Assembly (NCBI GenBank): GCA_026129545.1
Contig: JAHCHX010000003.1
Location: 372,001 to 436,000, forward strand
From: Saprospiraceae bacterium
GTDB lineage: Bacteria > Bacteroidota > Bacteroidia > Chitinophagales > Saprospiraceae
DNA: 64,000 nucleotides
Direction of reading: 5' to 3'
Part shown: in pieces, positions 43,963 through 52,096 of the stretch
How the letters are laid out: every line of letters begins with the position of its first letter
Position numbering within the stretch: position 1 is the first letter of the stretch
Program-made: the position numbers and the translations under genes
Notes under the pieces: generated by a model
What the model was told of the DNA's origin: nothing
What the model saw: the letters and a program-made list of their open reading frames with translations, nothing else
Database searches by the model: none

Positions 43963-45006
43963 TCAATCGGCATCGTTTCCCTTTCCACTTTTACCAGAAG
44001 ACTCTTTGAGTTCTTTCACCGCACGGTCAAAATCAGAAACGTACTCCCTGTCCTGTACGACGCGGAATTTTTCATACTCCTTTTCAGCCAACTGTTTTGC
44101 TACTTCTGCCGACACGCTGCCCGCATTGGTGAGCACTTCGTATTCGTTGAATTTCAGGAAGGCGTCTAATTTTTCCACCCAATCGCGCATTTTCATTGGA
44201 ATCTGGCGGGCAGCCTGATTTTCCGCGTAGTCGAGGTACATCGAGACGATGCGTTCCAAGTCCTTGATTTCCTTTTCGATGAGGTAGTTTTTGGCAACGG
44301 CGACATCCGTTTTCAGGATTTTGCCGTGCGGCGCGTTTTTCCAAGTCTGCAAACCCATGTTAGGCCGGTCGGCTCTGGCGCGGCTGGCGATGATTTCGGC
44401 GGCGGTTTTGCCCGTGATGGCCCATTCCAATTTGTTCTGCACCGTTTTGTAAAACGTCATCGTCAGGTCGGACTTTGGGTCGTAGTCCATGCTGCATTGG
44501 GCGTAGATGTCGGTGATTTTTTGATAAAAACGGCGTTCGCTGGCGCGAATCTCGCGGATGCGCTCCAGCAACTCGTCGAAGTAGTCGCGGCCAAATTTCT
44601 TGTTCAATTTGAGTCGCTCGTCGTCCAGCACAAAACCCTTGACAATAAACTCCTTGAGCGTTTTGGTCGCCCAAATCCTGAATTGCGTGGCCTGATAACT
44701 GTTCACCCGATAGCCGACGGCGATGATGGCGTCGAGGTTGTAAAATTCCACGTCGCGGGCTACCTCCCTTGCGCCTTCACGTTGAACTATCCGGATTTTC
44801 CGGATAGTTGCCCCTCGTACCAATTCTTTGGAAATGAAAATGTTTTGCAGGTGTTCGTTCACCGTGCGGACATCCACCCCGAACAGTTCGGCCATTTTCT
44901 TTTGGCTCAGCCAAAAAGTCTCGGCATCATAAATGACTTCCACCTTCACCTGCCCGTCGGGCGCGGTGTAGAGGAGGAGGTCGTTGAATTGCGGAAGGTC
45001 GTTCAT
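43963..45006 (-). CDS. RhuM-family protein
   Basis: A 347-residue protein of the RhuM family: VEVIYDAETFWLSQKKMAELFGVDVRTVNEHL at the N-terminus, a KilA-N-like segment (RVNSYQATQFRIWATKTLKEFIVKGFVLDDERL) and a helical C-terminus ending in a charged tail. The role of RhuM is unknown; the family is often found on mobile DNA and near toxin-antitoxin or restriction genes. It is convergent with the Crp/Fnr gene (15 bases apart). Confidence 0.9.
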   Translation of the reverse strand: MNDLPQFNDLLLYTAPDGQVKVEVIYDAETFWLSQKKMAELFGVDVRTVNEHLQNIFISKELVRGATIRKIRIVQREGAREVARDVEFYNLDAIIAVGYRVNSYQATQFRIWATKTLKEFIVKGFVLDDERLKLNKKFGRDYFDELLERIREIRASERRFYQKITDIYAQCSMDYDPKSDLTMTFYKTVQNKLEWAITGKTAAEIIASRARADRPNMGLQTWKNAPHGKILKTDVAVAKNYLIEKEIKDLERIVSMYLDYAENQAARQIPMKMRDWVEKLDAFLKFNEYEVLTNAGSVSAEVAKQLAEKEYEKFRVVQDREYVSDFDRAVKELKESSGKSGKGNDAD

Positions 45007-45104
45007 GGTAGCAGCATTTGACTGATGGCGAAGGTCGTGATTTGAGGCAACAATTCACTCTTGCTGGATGGATAAAAACCCAATGGGAAAATTTCAGAAA
45101 AACG

Positions 45105-45112
45105 TAACTTTG
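45105..45112 (+). promoter_or_regulatory. -7 box directly before the HNH partner gene
   Basis: TAACTTTG matches the Bacteroidota -7 consensus and ends five bases before the ATG at 45118. A leaderless mRNA is predicted. Confidence 0.5.
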
Positions 45113-45117
45113 CCAAC

Positions 45118-45501
45118 ATGAACGCTCCACTTTCCGCTACAGAATTGCTCAACAACGCTGCTCGACTTGAAACAAGCGATTTTGAGCAGTTTGTTCAAAA
45201 TGTGTTGGCGCTCCGTGCCCGACGCAAGGGGTTGGGCTTGGAGACAAAAGAGGCTGAATTGCTCAAGAAAATCAATCGAAAAAGCCTCTCGGAAGCCCAG
45301 CAAAAGCGATTCGACTATTTGACCCAATCCGAAACACGCACCGAAGCGGAGCAGCAAGAACTCTTGGCGTTGGTAGAAATTGTCGAACAATTCGACGCGG
45401 AGCGCGTGGAACACCTCGCCGAATTAGCCCGTCTGCGCAATGTGCCCGTGCGCACCCTGATGCAGCAATTGGGCATCCTGCCTGCTGCGCAACATGGCTA
45501 A
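45118..45501 (+). CDS. Partner of the HNH endonuclease (cassette copy 2)
   Basis: A 127-residue helical protein. Its C-terminal half (RTEAEQQELLALVEIVEQFDAERVEHLAELARLRNVPVRTLMQQLGI) aligns with the protein at 35856. The N-terminal part differs: it lacks the ITLDLP segment and has SATELLNNAARLETSDFEQFV. It overlaps the HNH gene by eight bases, the same order as in copy 1, so the two genes form a conserved unit. An antitoxin-like role is inferred only. Confidence 0.75.
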   Translation: MNAPLSATELLNNAARLETSDFEQFVQNVLALRARRKGLGLETKEAELLKKINRKSLSEAQQKRFDYLTQSETRTEAEQQELLALVEIVEQFDAERVEHLAELARLRNVPVRTLMQQLGILPAAQHG

Positions 45502-45922
45502 ACAGCACATTCCCCTCTCCCTTCGCAGGTATGTTTTCCAACGGGCGCAAGGCTGCTGCGAATACTGCAAAAGTCAGGCGGACTTTGCCACTCAATCTTT
45601 TGCCACCGAACACATCATCCCCTCCGCAAAAGGCGGTAGCAACGACCCCGACAATCTGGCGTTGGCTTGCCAAGGCTGCAACTCGCACAAAGCCGCCAAG
45701 ACCGAAGCGACCGACCCAATCACGCAGCAGAAGGTTCTCCTTTTTCATCCACGACAACACAACTGGGGCGACCATTTCGACTGGGACGATACATTCACCC
45801 AAGTTGTCGGCCTGACACCCATCGGGCGGGCGACGGTAGAGGCATTGCACCTGAATCGCCCGCAAGTGATGCGCTTGCGGGCGGCGTTGTTTTTGTTGGG
45901 AGAACATCCGCCACTGATATAA
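45494..45922 (+). CDS. HNH endonuclease (cassette copy 2)
   Basis: A 142-residue protein with the zinc-HNH core GCCEYCKSQADFA, TEHIIPSAKGGSNDPDNLALACQGCNSHK and the shared C-terminal block PIGRATVEALHLNRPQVM. It is clearly paralogous to the protein at 35450, differing at many positions, so the two cassettes are not a recent copy. The product could cut DNA non-specifically or at a site chosen by the partner. Confidence 0.88.
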   Translation: MAKQHIPLSLRRYVFQRAQGCCEYCKSQADFATQSFATEHIIPSAKGGSNDPDNLALACQGCNSHKAAKTEATDPITQQKVLLFHPRQHNWGDHFDWDDTFTQVVGLTPIGRATVEALHLNRPQVMRLRAALFLLGEHPPLI

Positions 45923-45932
45923 TTTCTCCAAC

Positions 45933-45977
45933 TGTTACCCCCGTAACATCCCACCCACCGCGCCACCCGCACCTTTG
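45933..45977 (+). promoter_or_regulatory. Activator palindrome plus -7 box, site 4 of 6
   Basis: TGTTACCCCCGTAACA (45933-45948) is a perfect palindrome in its outer half-sites; CTTTG at 45973-45977 is exactly 40 bases from its start. The GMC gene begins 123 bases later; nearly all of that leader is the word tract at 45988-46098. Confidence 0.78.
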
Positions 45978-45987
45978 TCCCAGAAAT

Positions 45988-46098
45988 GATTTATTCGATT
46001 AGTTCGATTAAGCCGATTGATTCGATTGGGTAACTCCGTTAATCGAATCAATCGGATGAATCGAATCAATCGGATGAGTCGAAATCAATCGAACCAAT
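45988..46098. repeat. Short-word palindromic tract in the GMC leader
   Basis: Words such as ATTCGATT, CGATTGATTCG and AATCGAATCAATCGGATG repeat, first in one orientation and then as the complement, around CGATTGGGTAACTCCG. It is probably an expansion inserted between promoter and gene. Confidence 0.7.
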
Positions 46099-46100
46099 CC

Positions 46101-47639
46101 ATGAAATTCGACATCATCATCATCGGCACCGGCGCGGGCGGCGGCACTTTGGCTTACAAACTCGCCCCCACCGGCAAGCGCATCCTCATCCTCGAGCGCG
46201 GCGATTTTTTGCCAAAAGAAAAAGAAAACTGGGACCCGCTCGCCGTGGCGCAAGGCCGCTACAAAACCACCGAAATGTGGCGCGACGCGGCGGGCAAGGA
46301 ATTTTCCCCCTACCAACACTACTGGGTCGGCGGCAACACCAAGATGTACGGCGGCGCTTTGCTGCGCCTCCGCGAGCGCGACTTCGAGGCCACCGAACAC
46401 TTTGATGGCCTTTCCCCCGAATGGCCTTTGAAATACGAGGACTTCGCGCCGTGGTACGACGAAGCCGAGGCGCTCTATGCCGTGCACGGCACACGCGGCC
46501 TCGACCCCACCGAGCCGCCCGCAAAAAATGGCTACCCCTTCCCTGCGCTGCCCTTCGAGCCGCGCATGGCGGAAGTGACCGAGCAAATCCGTCGGCAAGG
46601 CTACCATCCCGCGCCGATTCCGCTCGCCATCCGCCTGCCGCAAGACCTGAACGGCCGCACCAACGACCGCCTCCACGTCGAACTCTACGACGGCTACCCC
46701 GACCCCACCGGCGCGAAGGCCGACAGCCACGTCGTGGGGGTGCAAGGCGCGTTGCAATACCCGAACGTGACCTTGCTCCGCAATCGAAAAGCCCTGAAAA
46801 TAAACACCGACGCAAGCGGTCGGCGGGCAGTGAGCGTCACCGTCGCCTGCGAGGGCATGGAGGAAACTTACCACGCCGACACCATCGTGGTGGCCTGCGG
46901 CGCCATCAATTCCGCCGCGCTTTTGCTTCGCTCGGCCAACGAAAAACACCCCCACGGCCTCGCCAACAGCAGCGGTCAGGTGGGGCGCAACCTGATGATT
47001 CACAACAACGGTATCGTGTTGGCCTACTCGGCCAAGCCCAACCCTTCGACCTTCCAAAAGGCGATTTTGATTCCCGACTTCTATCACGGCGCTGACGGCG
47101 ACGCGCGCCCGCTCGGAGCCATCCAGAACATGGGCAAAGCCGACCCGCTCTTGCTTGCCGACGCGGTGGGCGACGATTTGGGCAAGGACGACAAGGACGC
47201 GGCGCATTTCGCCAGCCACATCATTGACTACTTCATCACCGCCGAAGATTTGCCAAAATCCGAGAATCGCGTCACGGTGGATTCGCAGGGGAATATCCAA
47301 CTGCATTACACCCAAAACAACCTCGAAGCCTATCGCCGTTTGCGCGAAAAACTGGTTCAAATCATGGACACGGTGGCTGAAAACGAGGGCGTTGGCGGCA
47401 GCACGAAATACTACGGCTTCAAACTCGGCATCGGCGGTGTGAGTCACCAGAACGGCACCTGTCGCTTCGGTCACGACCCTCGCACTTCGGTGCTCGACCT
47501 GAACTGCAAAGCCCACGCGCTCGACAATCTCTACGTCGTGGACACTTCATTCTTCCCTTCTTCCGGCGCGGTGAATCCTTCACTCACGGCGATGGCGAAT
47601 GCGTTGCGGGTCGGAGAGATTTTGAGTCATTTGGGGTAA
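46101..47639 (+). CDS. GMC-family oxidoreductase
   Basis: A 512-residue flavoprotein: N-terminal FAD-binding IIIGTGAGGGTLAYKL, ILERG at the end of the second strand, GGNTKMYGGALLRLRERD, and a C-terminal GVSHQNGTCRFGHDPRTSVLD with the catalytic His region, followed by SLTAMANALRVGE. Family members oxidise alcohols or sugars with FAD. No signal peptide is present. The start at 46101 was chosen because upstream in-frame Met codons translate the word tract. Confidence 0.88.
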   Translation: MKFDIIIIGTGAGGGTLAYKLAPTGKRILILERGDFLPKEKENWDPLAVAQGRYKTTEMWRDAAGKEFSPYQHYWVGGNTKMYGGALLRLRERDFEATEHFDGLSPEWPLKYEDFAPWYDEAEALYAVHGTRGLDPTEPPAKNGYPFPALPFEPRMAEVTEQIRRQGYHPAPIPLAIRLPQDLNGRTNDRLHVELYDGYPDPTGAKADSHVVGVQGALQYPNVTLLRNRKALKINTDASGRRAVSVTVACEGMEETYHADTIVVACGAINSAALLLRSANEKHPHGLANSSGQVGRNLMIHNNGIVLAYSAKPNPSTFQKAILIPDFYHGADGDARPLGAIQNMGKADPLLLADAVGDDLGKDDKDAAHFASHIIDYFITAEDLPKSENRVTVDSQGNIQLHYTQNNLEAYRRLREKLVQIMDTVAENEGVGGSTKYYGFKLGIGGVSHQNGTCRFGHDPRTSVLDLNCKAHALDNLYVVDTSFFPSSGAVNPSLTAMANALRVGEILSHLG

Positions 47640-47665
47640 TTGGGGTCATTAAAAAAACACGAGCC

Positions 47666-48868
47666 ATGAAATACTTTTTTCAAGAAATAGCCAACATTTT
47701 AGGCGCTTCTTACCAATCATGTTTTTTTTGTCATTCTGTAGGAATCCGTCCGCTCTACGGCGGGAAAAACCGAGCGAGACCCGCTCGTAGAGCGGACAGT
47801 TCCTTACAGGATGACAAACATAAAGTACACCGCTTCGTACTTCTGCTGCTGGCTTTTTGCCTGCCACTCGTCGTTTTTCCTCAAAAAGTCACCGCCGTCA
47901 CGGGCGTGAGCATCACCGTCGAAGACCTCGCTCGCGAGGTGGATTTTTTTGTAAAAAACCTTGATTTTCAAAAAATAAAAGAGGAAACGCTGGCGGGCGA
48001 GGAAGTCGCAAAACTCTACGGCTTGCCTGAAAATACGGCCAGTGTGCAAATCGTCACGCTGCAATTGGGCACCGAGAAAATCCAACTCATGGACTTCAGC
48101 CCCACCCCGGCCCTCCCCGGTAGGGAGGGAGACTCGCGTCCTGTGCCTCCTGACACTCGTTCGAACGATTTGTGGTTCCAGCACCTCGCCATCGTCGTCA
48201 GCGACATGGACGCGGCGTATCAGAGGTTGTTGAAAAACAAAGTCGCGCACGTCAGCACGTCGCCGCAGACTTTGCCTGACTACCTGCCCAATGCCGCCGG
48301 CATCGAGGCCTTTTATTTCCGCGACCCGGAAGGCCACAATCTCGAACTCATTTGGTTCCCGACCGATAAAGGCAATCCACGCTGGCAGCCGTCAACTGTG
48401 AGCCGCGAACCGTCAACCGTTTTTCTCGGCATTGACCACACGGCCATCGGCATCGCCGACACGGACACGAGCATGGCTTTTTACCGCGACGCGCTGGGGC
48501 TTGTTCACAGCGGCCATTCGGAGAATTACGGCACGGAACAGGAGCATCTGAACCAAGTGTTCGGCGCCCGGCTCGACATCAACGGGCTTCACGCGGAGGC
48601 AGGCTTCGGTGTGGAATTCCTGCGCTACATCGCCCCGCCCGGTGGCCGCCCTTACCCGACGGACAGCCGACCGACCGACCTTTGGCACTACCAGACTGAA
48701 TTGGAAGTGGACGATTTGCCGAAGATGCTGGAGAAATTGGAGCACCGAGGTTTTAGAAAAATATCCACAGCCGTCGCCAAAATCGGGAACGCCGAGATGT
48801 TCCTCCTGCGCGACCCCGACGGTCATGCGGTGCTGTTGAAATCGCAGGAGAAGAAAAAGAAAGGATAG
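47666..48868 (+). CDS. Two-domain VOC (glyoxalase-fold) protein with embedded repeats
   Basis: A 400-residue frame. After residue 55 comes a signal-like segment (RFVLLLLAFCLPLVVFPQ), then two glyoxalase-fold domains: the first about 80-250 (GVSITVEDLAREVDFFVKNLD), the second about 250-390 (LGIDHTAIGIADTDTSMAFYRDALGL). VOC proteins bind a metal and act on small molecules; this one is probably exported. The first 50 residues are translated from a palindromic element (47727-47818), which probably fused to or replaced the original start. A hairpin element (48099-48128) and a word tract (48387-48420) lie in frame between domains or in loops. Confidence 0.8.
   Translation: MKYFFQEIANILGASYQSCFFCHSVGIRPLYGGKNRARPARRADSSLQDDKHKVHRFVLLLLAFCLPLVVFPQKVTAVTGVSITVEDLAREVDFFVKNLDFQKIKEETLAGEEVAKLYGLPENTASVQIVTLQLGTEKIQLMDFSPTPALPGREGDSRPVPPDTRSNDLWFQHLAIVVSDMDAAYQRLLKNKVAHVSTSPQTLPDYLPNAAGIEAFYFRDPEGHNLELIWFPTDKGNPRWQPSTVSREPSTVFLGIDHTAIGIADTDTSMAFYRDALGLVHSGHSENYGTEQEHLNQVFGARLDINGLHAEAGFGVEFLRYIAPPGGRPYPTDSRPTDLWHYQTELEVDDLPKMLEKLEHRGFRKISTAVAKIGNAEMFLLRDPDGHAVLLKSQEKKKKG
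47727..47818. repeat. ~90-bp palindromic element, copy C, overlapping a gene start
   Basis: Left arm TTTGTCATTCTGTAGGAATC, CGTCCGCTCTACG; right arm CGTAGAGCGGACAGTTCC, TTACAGGATGACAAA. It lies inside the VOC reading frame before the signal peptide. Confidence 0.85.
48099..48128 (-). repeat. Hairpin element inserted in frame in the VOC gene
   Basis: CCCTCCC-TACC-GGGGAGGG stem-loop followed by CCGGGGTGGGG (minus-strand reading). It has the same layout as 29166-29197 in the glucosidase gene and encodes SPTPALPGREG. Confidence 0.7.
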
Positions 48869-48898
48869 AATCGTTTTCATATTAGGCTTTTAGGTTTG

Positions 48899-48940
48899 AG
48901 CCGCCTCGCGCAAGTGCGCGAAGGCGGTCTTTTTTTATTT
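48899..48940 (+). terminator. Terminator of the VOC gene
   Basis: Stem CCGCCTCGCGC-AAGT-GCGCGAAGGCGG with T-rich TCTTTTTTTATTT after it. It overlaps the end of the convergent lipoprotein gene. Confidence 0.85.
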
Positions 48941-49465
48941 ATGAAGCACGAACTCACACTTTCCCAACTCTTCCTCGAAGGTAGGGTATCGCATATACTT
49001 CAGCGTCACGCGAATCTTGGTGTCGTTTTCTATGAACTTGCCGAATATTTGCGTGTTCGCCAATTTGCCGTTGATGGGACAGGCAAGCCTTGAGGTAAAA
49101 GTTGAATTGGCAGTAGTGTATAAACTGTCCCCGTCTGCCATTTTTATCAAGCCACACCCCGTTTCTTCGTATCCCCATCCTAAGTCAAAACGTACTCTAA
49201 GGTTGATATCATTACGCTCGATGATTTCCACAAATATGGTATCCGGGCATGCGCAATGCGCCAGCGATGCGTAGTATTCGTTGGGTTTCAAATCCCGGCA
49301 CATTCCGTTGCCCACAAACTTGCCGTCGGGGCAGAGGCACTGGTCGTCCACGGAGTTGAACCCTTCGGGGCATTTGTTTTTTTTGCAGGAGGCGAAAGCC
49401 AAAACTGCCAATAAAAGGAAGAGGGAACATAGCGAACCCCAATCTGATTTTTCTAAAATGCTCAT
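48935..49465 (-). CDS. Cys-containing lipoprotein, paralogue of 37165-37680
   Basis: A 176-residue lipoprotein: hydrophobic segment SLCSLFLLLAVLAFASC with lipobox FASC, then KKNKCPEGFNSVDDQCLCPDGKFVGNGMCRDLKPNEYYASLAHCACPDT. The same Cys spacing and NEYYA motif occur in the lipoprotein at 37165. It follows the T9SS gene at 49530 in the same direction, as in the other locus, so lipoprotein and T9SS protein probably work together at the cell surface. Function unknown. Confidence 0.8.
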   Translation of the reverse strand: MSILEKSDWGSLCSLFLLLAVLAFASCKKNKCPEGFNSVDDQCLCPDGKFVGNGMCRDLKPNEYYASLAHCACPDTIFVEIIERNDINLRVRFDLGWGYEETGCGLIKMADGDSLYTTANSTFTSRLACPINGKLANTQIFGKFIENDTKIRVTLKYMRYPTFEEELGKCEFVLHK

Positions 49466-49529
49466 AATTCTTGTGTTTTGTGGTAAAAGAGCAGCCGCCC
49501 GGTCAACTGGGTGGCTGCCTGAATATTTT

Positions 49530-51497
49530 TTAATCAAGGAAAACTTTGAATGATTTTTTGTCCGATGCCGAGACTGCCTGCACAAGATAAACCCCACTTG
49601 CTGCAAAAGGCATCTTTTCCCTAAGGTACTGCCTTAAATCGGGGGGAAGTATTTCTTGGTTGGTTTGAAGCAAAAGTCGGCCAGAGGTATCAAAAACCAA
49701 CAAGCGGTATGTATTCGGCAATGCCGTCTCGCTTTTGGTTTTCAGCGCTTCCCTATCGTCGCCTTCCCCAATAAGACCGCCGCCGTCCGGACATTCGACG
49801 ACAGGAACGGACATGGCGTAAATCTCATAAGGTATCTGCGTTGCTCCAGTCCAGGGGTCACTTGGAAATGGCCATGGCGCCCAGGCACCGAGGATAATCC
49901 CGACTTCGCGTTTCAGTTCGTCTGTCGTATGCGGGCCTGATTCGGAGCCAAGCACCCAATTGGCGTATTTTTTTGTGCAGCAATACGGCTCTTCCTGGCT
50001 GCTAAAACCACCCGGCACATAGCCTGTCAAATAATAGCTGCTCAAAGTCCTGCTCCAGCTATACCATGAGCGCTTGCCGCCTGCCAGCAGGCTCGAATTG
50101 CTGAACAAATAGAGATTGATAGGTTGGTTGGGCTGCATATAGACCACTGTATCGCCCCAGCTAGCATTTTCTTCCTTGCAGTTTAGGTTTTCGCAGAAAT
50201 TTGCAGAATAATAGGGCGTGTTAATCAGGTTGGTGATGCTGCTGGTAAGCCCGTTCAAGCCGAGGTTGAACAGTTGCTGCTGTGTTTGATTGAGTGTATC
50301 GCCCGATGAAAGCCCAAAAACCACACCTGCAATATTCAAAGCCAACGTCCCTGCATTAGCCCAGAATTGGGGGTTCACGGTCTGCTCACATTCCGAAGTG
50401 GCACGTATCACTTTTCCGCCGCCGCCGGGCACGATAGGTATATTGTTTCCATCACGGCGAATCACAGCAACCGCCACATCTTCCGCAGCCGCCACTGCTT
50501 TTTTGCCGCCCCATCCTTCCGGGTGTTTCTCCGCGAAAGCGCACACTTCCGTGTCGTAGCGCCAGTACAACCAAAGCTGTTTGTTGCAAAAGCAATCTGC
50601 CGGAACTTGTTGATAATTGGTACACAGCAGATTGTACCGCAAATGGGCATAGTGAGTGCCAACTGTGGCCGTCGAATCGGCCATTCGCATTCTCCAAGTA
50701 TGCTCTGTCCCGCCCGCCTTTGAGCCTTCGGTCAAAAGAACGTGCCATTTGGCAGGTCCTTTGGAATGCCTGGTCCACCAGTAAGCAGTGTTATCATTGC
50801 CGCTTATTTTCTTTTTCGGCTGTGATTCTTTTCTAGGAATAATTTCACCGTTTGCAATATTACCCGGCACGGCGTTCTGTAAAATATTGAACACGAACTT
50901 ACAGTTGCAGATGGTGGGGGGCATATAGTGGGGCAAAGTTGTGCCGGAGAAAGTGGTTATCGGCTGACCGTTCAGGAAGTATTGCTGTATGAAGTAAACC
51001 TTCTCAAAGAAGGCCACGTCTTGGCGGCTTTCTAAAAATTGCCCAAGCGGGGTGGCAGATTCCGCTTGATTTTGGAAATCTCGAATAGCCTTGTAAAGTT
51101 CGGGAGAAACTAAGATGGGGTCTTGCGCTTCGGTTTTGGTGTCGATAGTGCCTGCCACCACATATTGCCCGCAGCGGTTCAGCACTTGAATTTCGTACAC
51201 CTTGTTCGGCAGCAAACTTTGAAATAGTTTCTCCTGACCACCGACGGCAATCGTTGAAAACGAAAACTCGTCGGTTCTTTTGAGACGAACGTCGCCCACA
51301 TGCTCCGTAAACGTGACATAAGCGACCGGGCCTATCGCATAATGGATAACAGGAGCGAGCCTAACGCCCGGAAAGTCGCAGGTGTCTGCCATTGCTTCCA
51401 GAAAATGTTGGTCTTATGGAGCGGGATAGGGTGTTTGCGCTTTTGCCATGTTTACAAAGATAGCTAACATGGTTGCAATCAGGATTGGTTTTTTCAT
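49530..51497 (-). pseudogene. T9SS-exported protein interrupted by an in-frame stop codon
   Basis: The signal peptide frame starts at 51497 (MKKPILIATMLAIFVNMAKA-Q) and meets a TAA at 51416-51414 after QTPYPAP. The same frame reopens directly (DQHFLEAMADTCDFPGVRL) and runs to 49530 with no further stop. The body matches the gene at 37764 throughout (YWWTRHSKGPAKWHVL, LRYNLLCTNY, KREVGIILGAW) and ends in a T9SS type A domain (RLLVFDTSGRLLLQ). A product could start at 51392 but would lack the export signal. Sequencing error, true nonsense mutation or stop readthrough are all possible. Confidence 0.8.
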
Positions 51498-51656
51498 AAT
51501 CGGCAAAAAATTTTTAGGTGAGAAAAGCGGGTTGAAAAATTTGTCCCCATGGGGCAACTGTGATGCGCATTCACAGCCACAAAAATCAGCCTCCTTTTCA
51601 CTGGCTTCCAACAACCATAGGTTATACTTTATTCCTTCCCGTTATTTTTTATTCTC

Positions 51657-51691
51657 TTTGGGAATAATGCAAAAAACCTTCGCTACATTTG
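51657..51691 (+). promoter_or_regulatory. Predicted promoter of the XRE regulator
   Basis: TTTG at 51657-51660 and TACATTTG at 51684-51691 (23 bases between) match the Bacteroidota pattern. The ATG is at 51735. Confidence 0.55.
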
Positions 51692-51734
51692 CCAACATAA
51701 CACATCAACTGAACAATCACCTATACGCTGCTTC

Positions 51735-52022
51735 ATGATTTCGTCCCCTGCCGAATTGCTCGACAAAATGCGTCGCTTGCGCAACTATTGCGACCTATCG
51801 CAAGAAGCCGTCGCCCGCGAAATGGGCATCAGCCAACCAGCCTACTGCAAATTGGAAAGGGGTCAAACCCGCCTCACCGTCCCCTATCTTCAGGTTTTTG
51901 CCGACCTTGTAGGCATCCCGCTGAACGATTTGCTCACCTGCACGATGGACGATCTTATCCACCAAATCAATGACAGGAATTTTTCCGCCCCCCCCCCCGA
52001 AAATGAGCGGGCGAACGCATGA
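51735..52022 (+). CDS. XRE-family helix-turn-helix regulator
   Basis: A 95-residue protein with a full Cro/C1-type HTH (LRNYCDLSQEAVAREMGISQPAYCKLERGQTRLTVPYLQVFADL) and a short tail. The last 12 codons contain a run of eleven C (51988-51998) encoding APPP. Gain of one C would end the protein at PPPRK; loss of one would give a longer tail. The neighbouring genes do not show which operon it controls. Confidence 0.9.
   Translation: MISSPAELLDKMRRLRNYCDLSQEAVAREMGISQPAYCKLERGQTRLTVPYLQVFADLVGIPLNDLLTCTMDDLIHQINDRNFSAPPPENERANA
51988..51998 (+). repeat. C11 homopolymer inside the XRE gene
   Basis: Eleven consecutive C at codons 85-88. Slipped-strand errors would change the C-terminal residues only, leaving the DNA-binding domain intact. 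Confidence 0.9.
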
Positions 52023-52096
52023 AATGTGAGTAGGAATGTCGTAAGTTTGGCGGTTTTCCCGAAAGCCATTTCGCAAACGAAAATAGCCTACTCCAC

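Noticed and set aside
51414..51497. Separate small secreted peptide gene
   Set aside because: The signal peptide frame reopens after one stop codon straight into the T9SS protein, so it is better read as the broken start of that gene.
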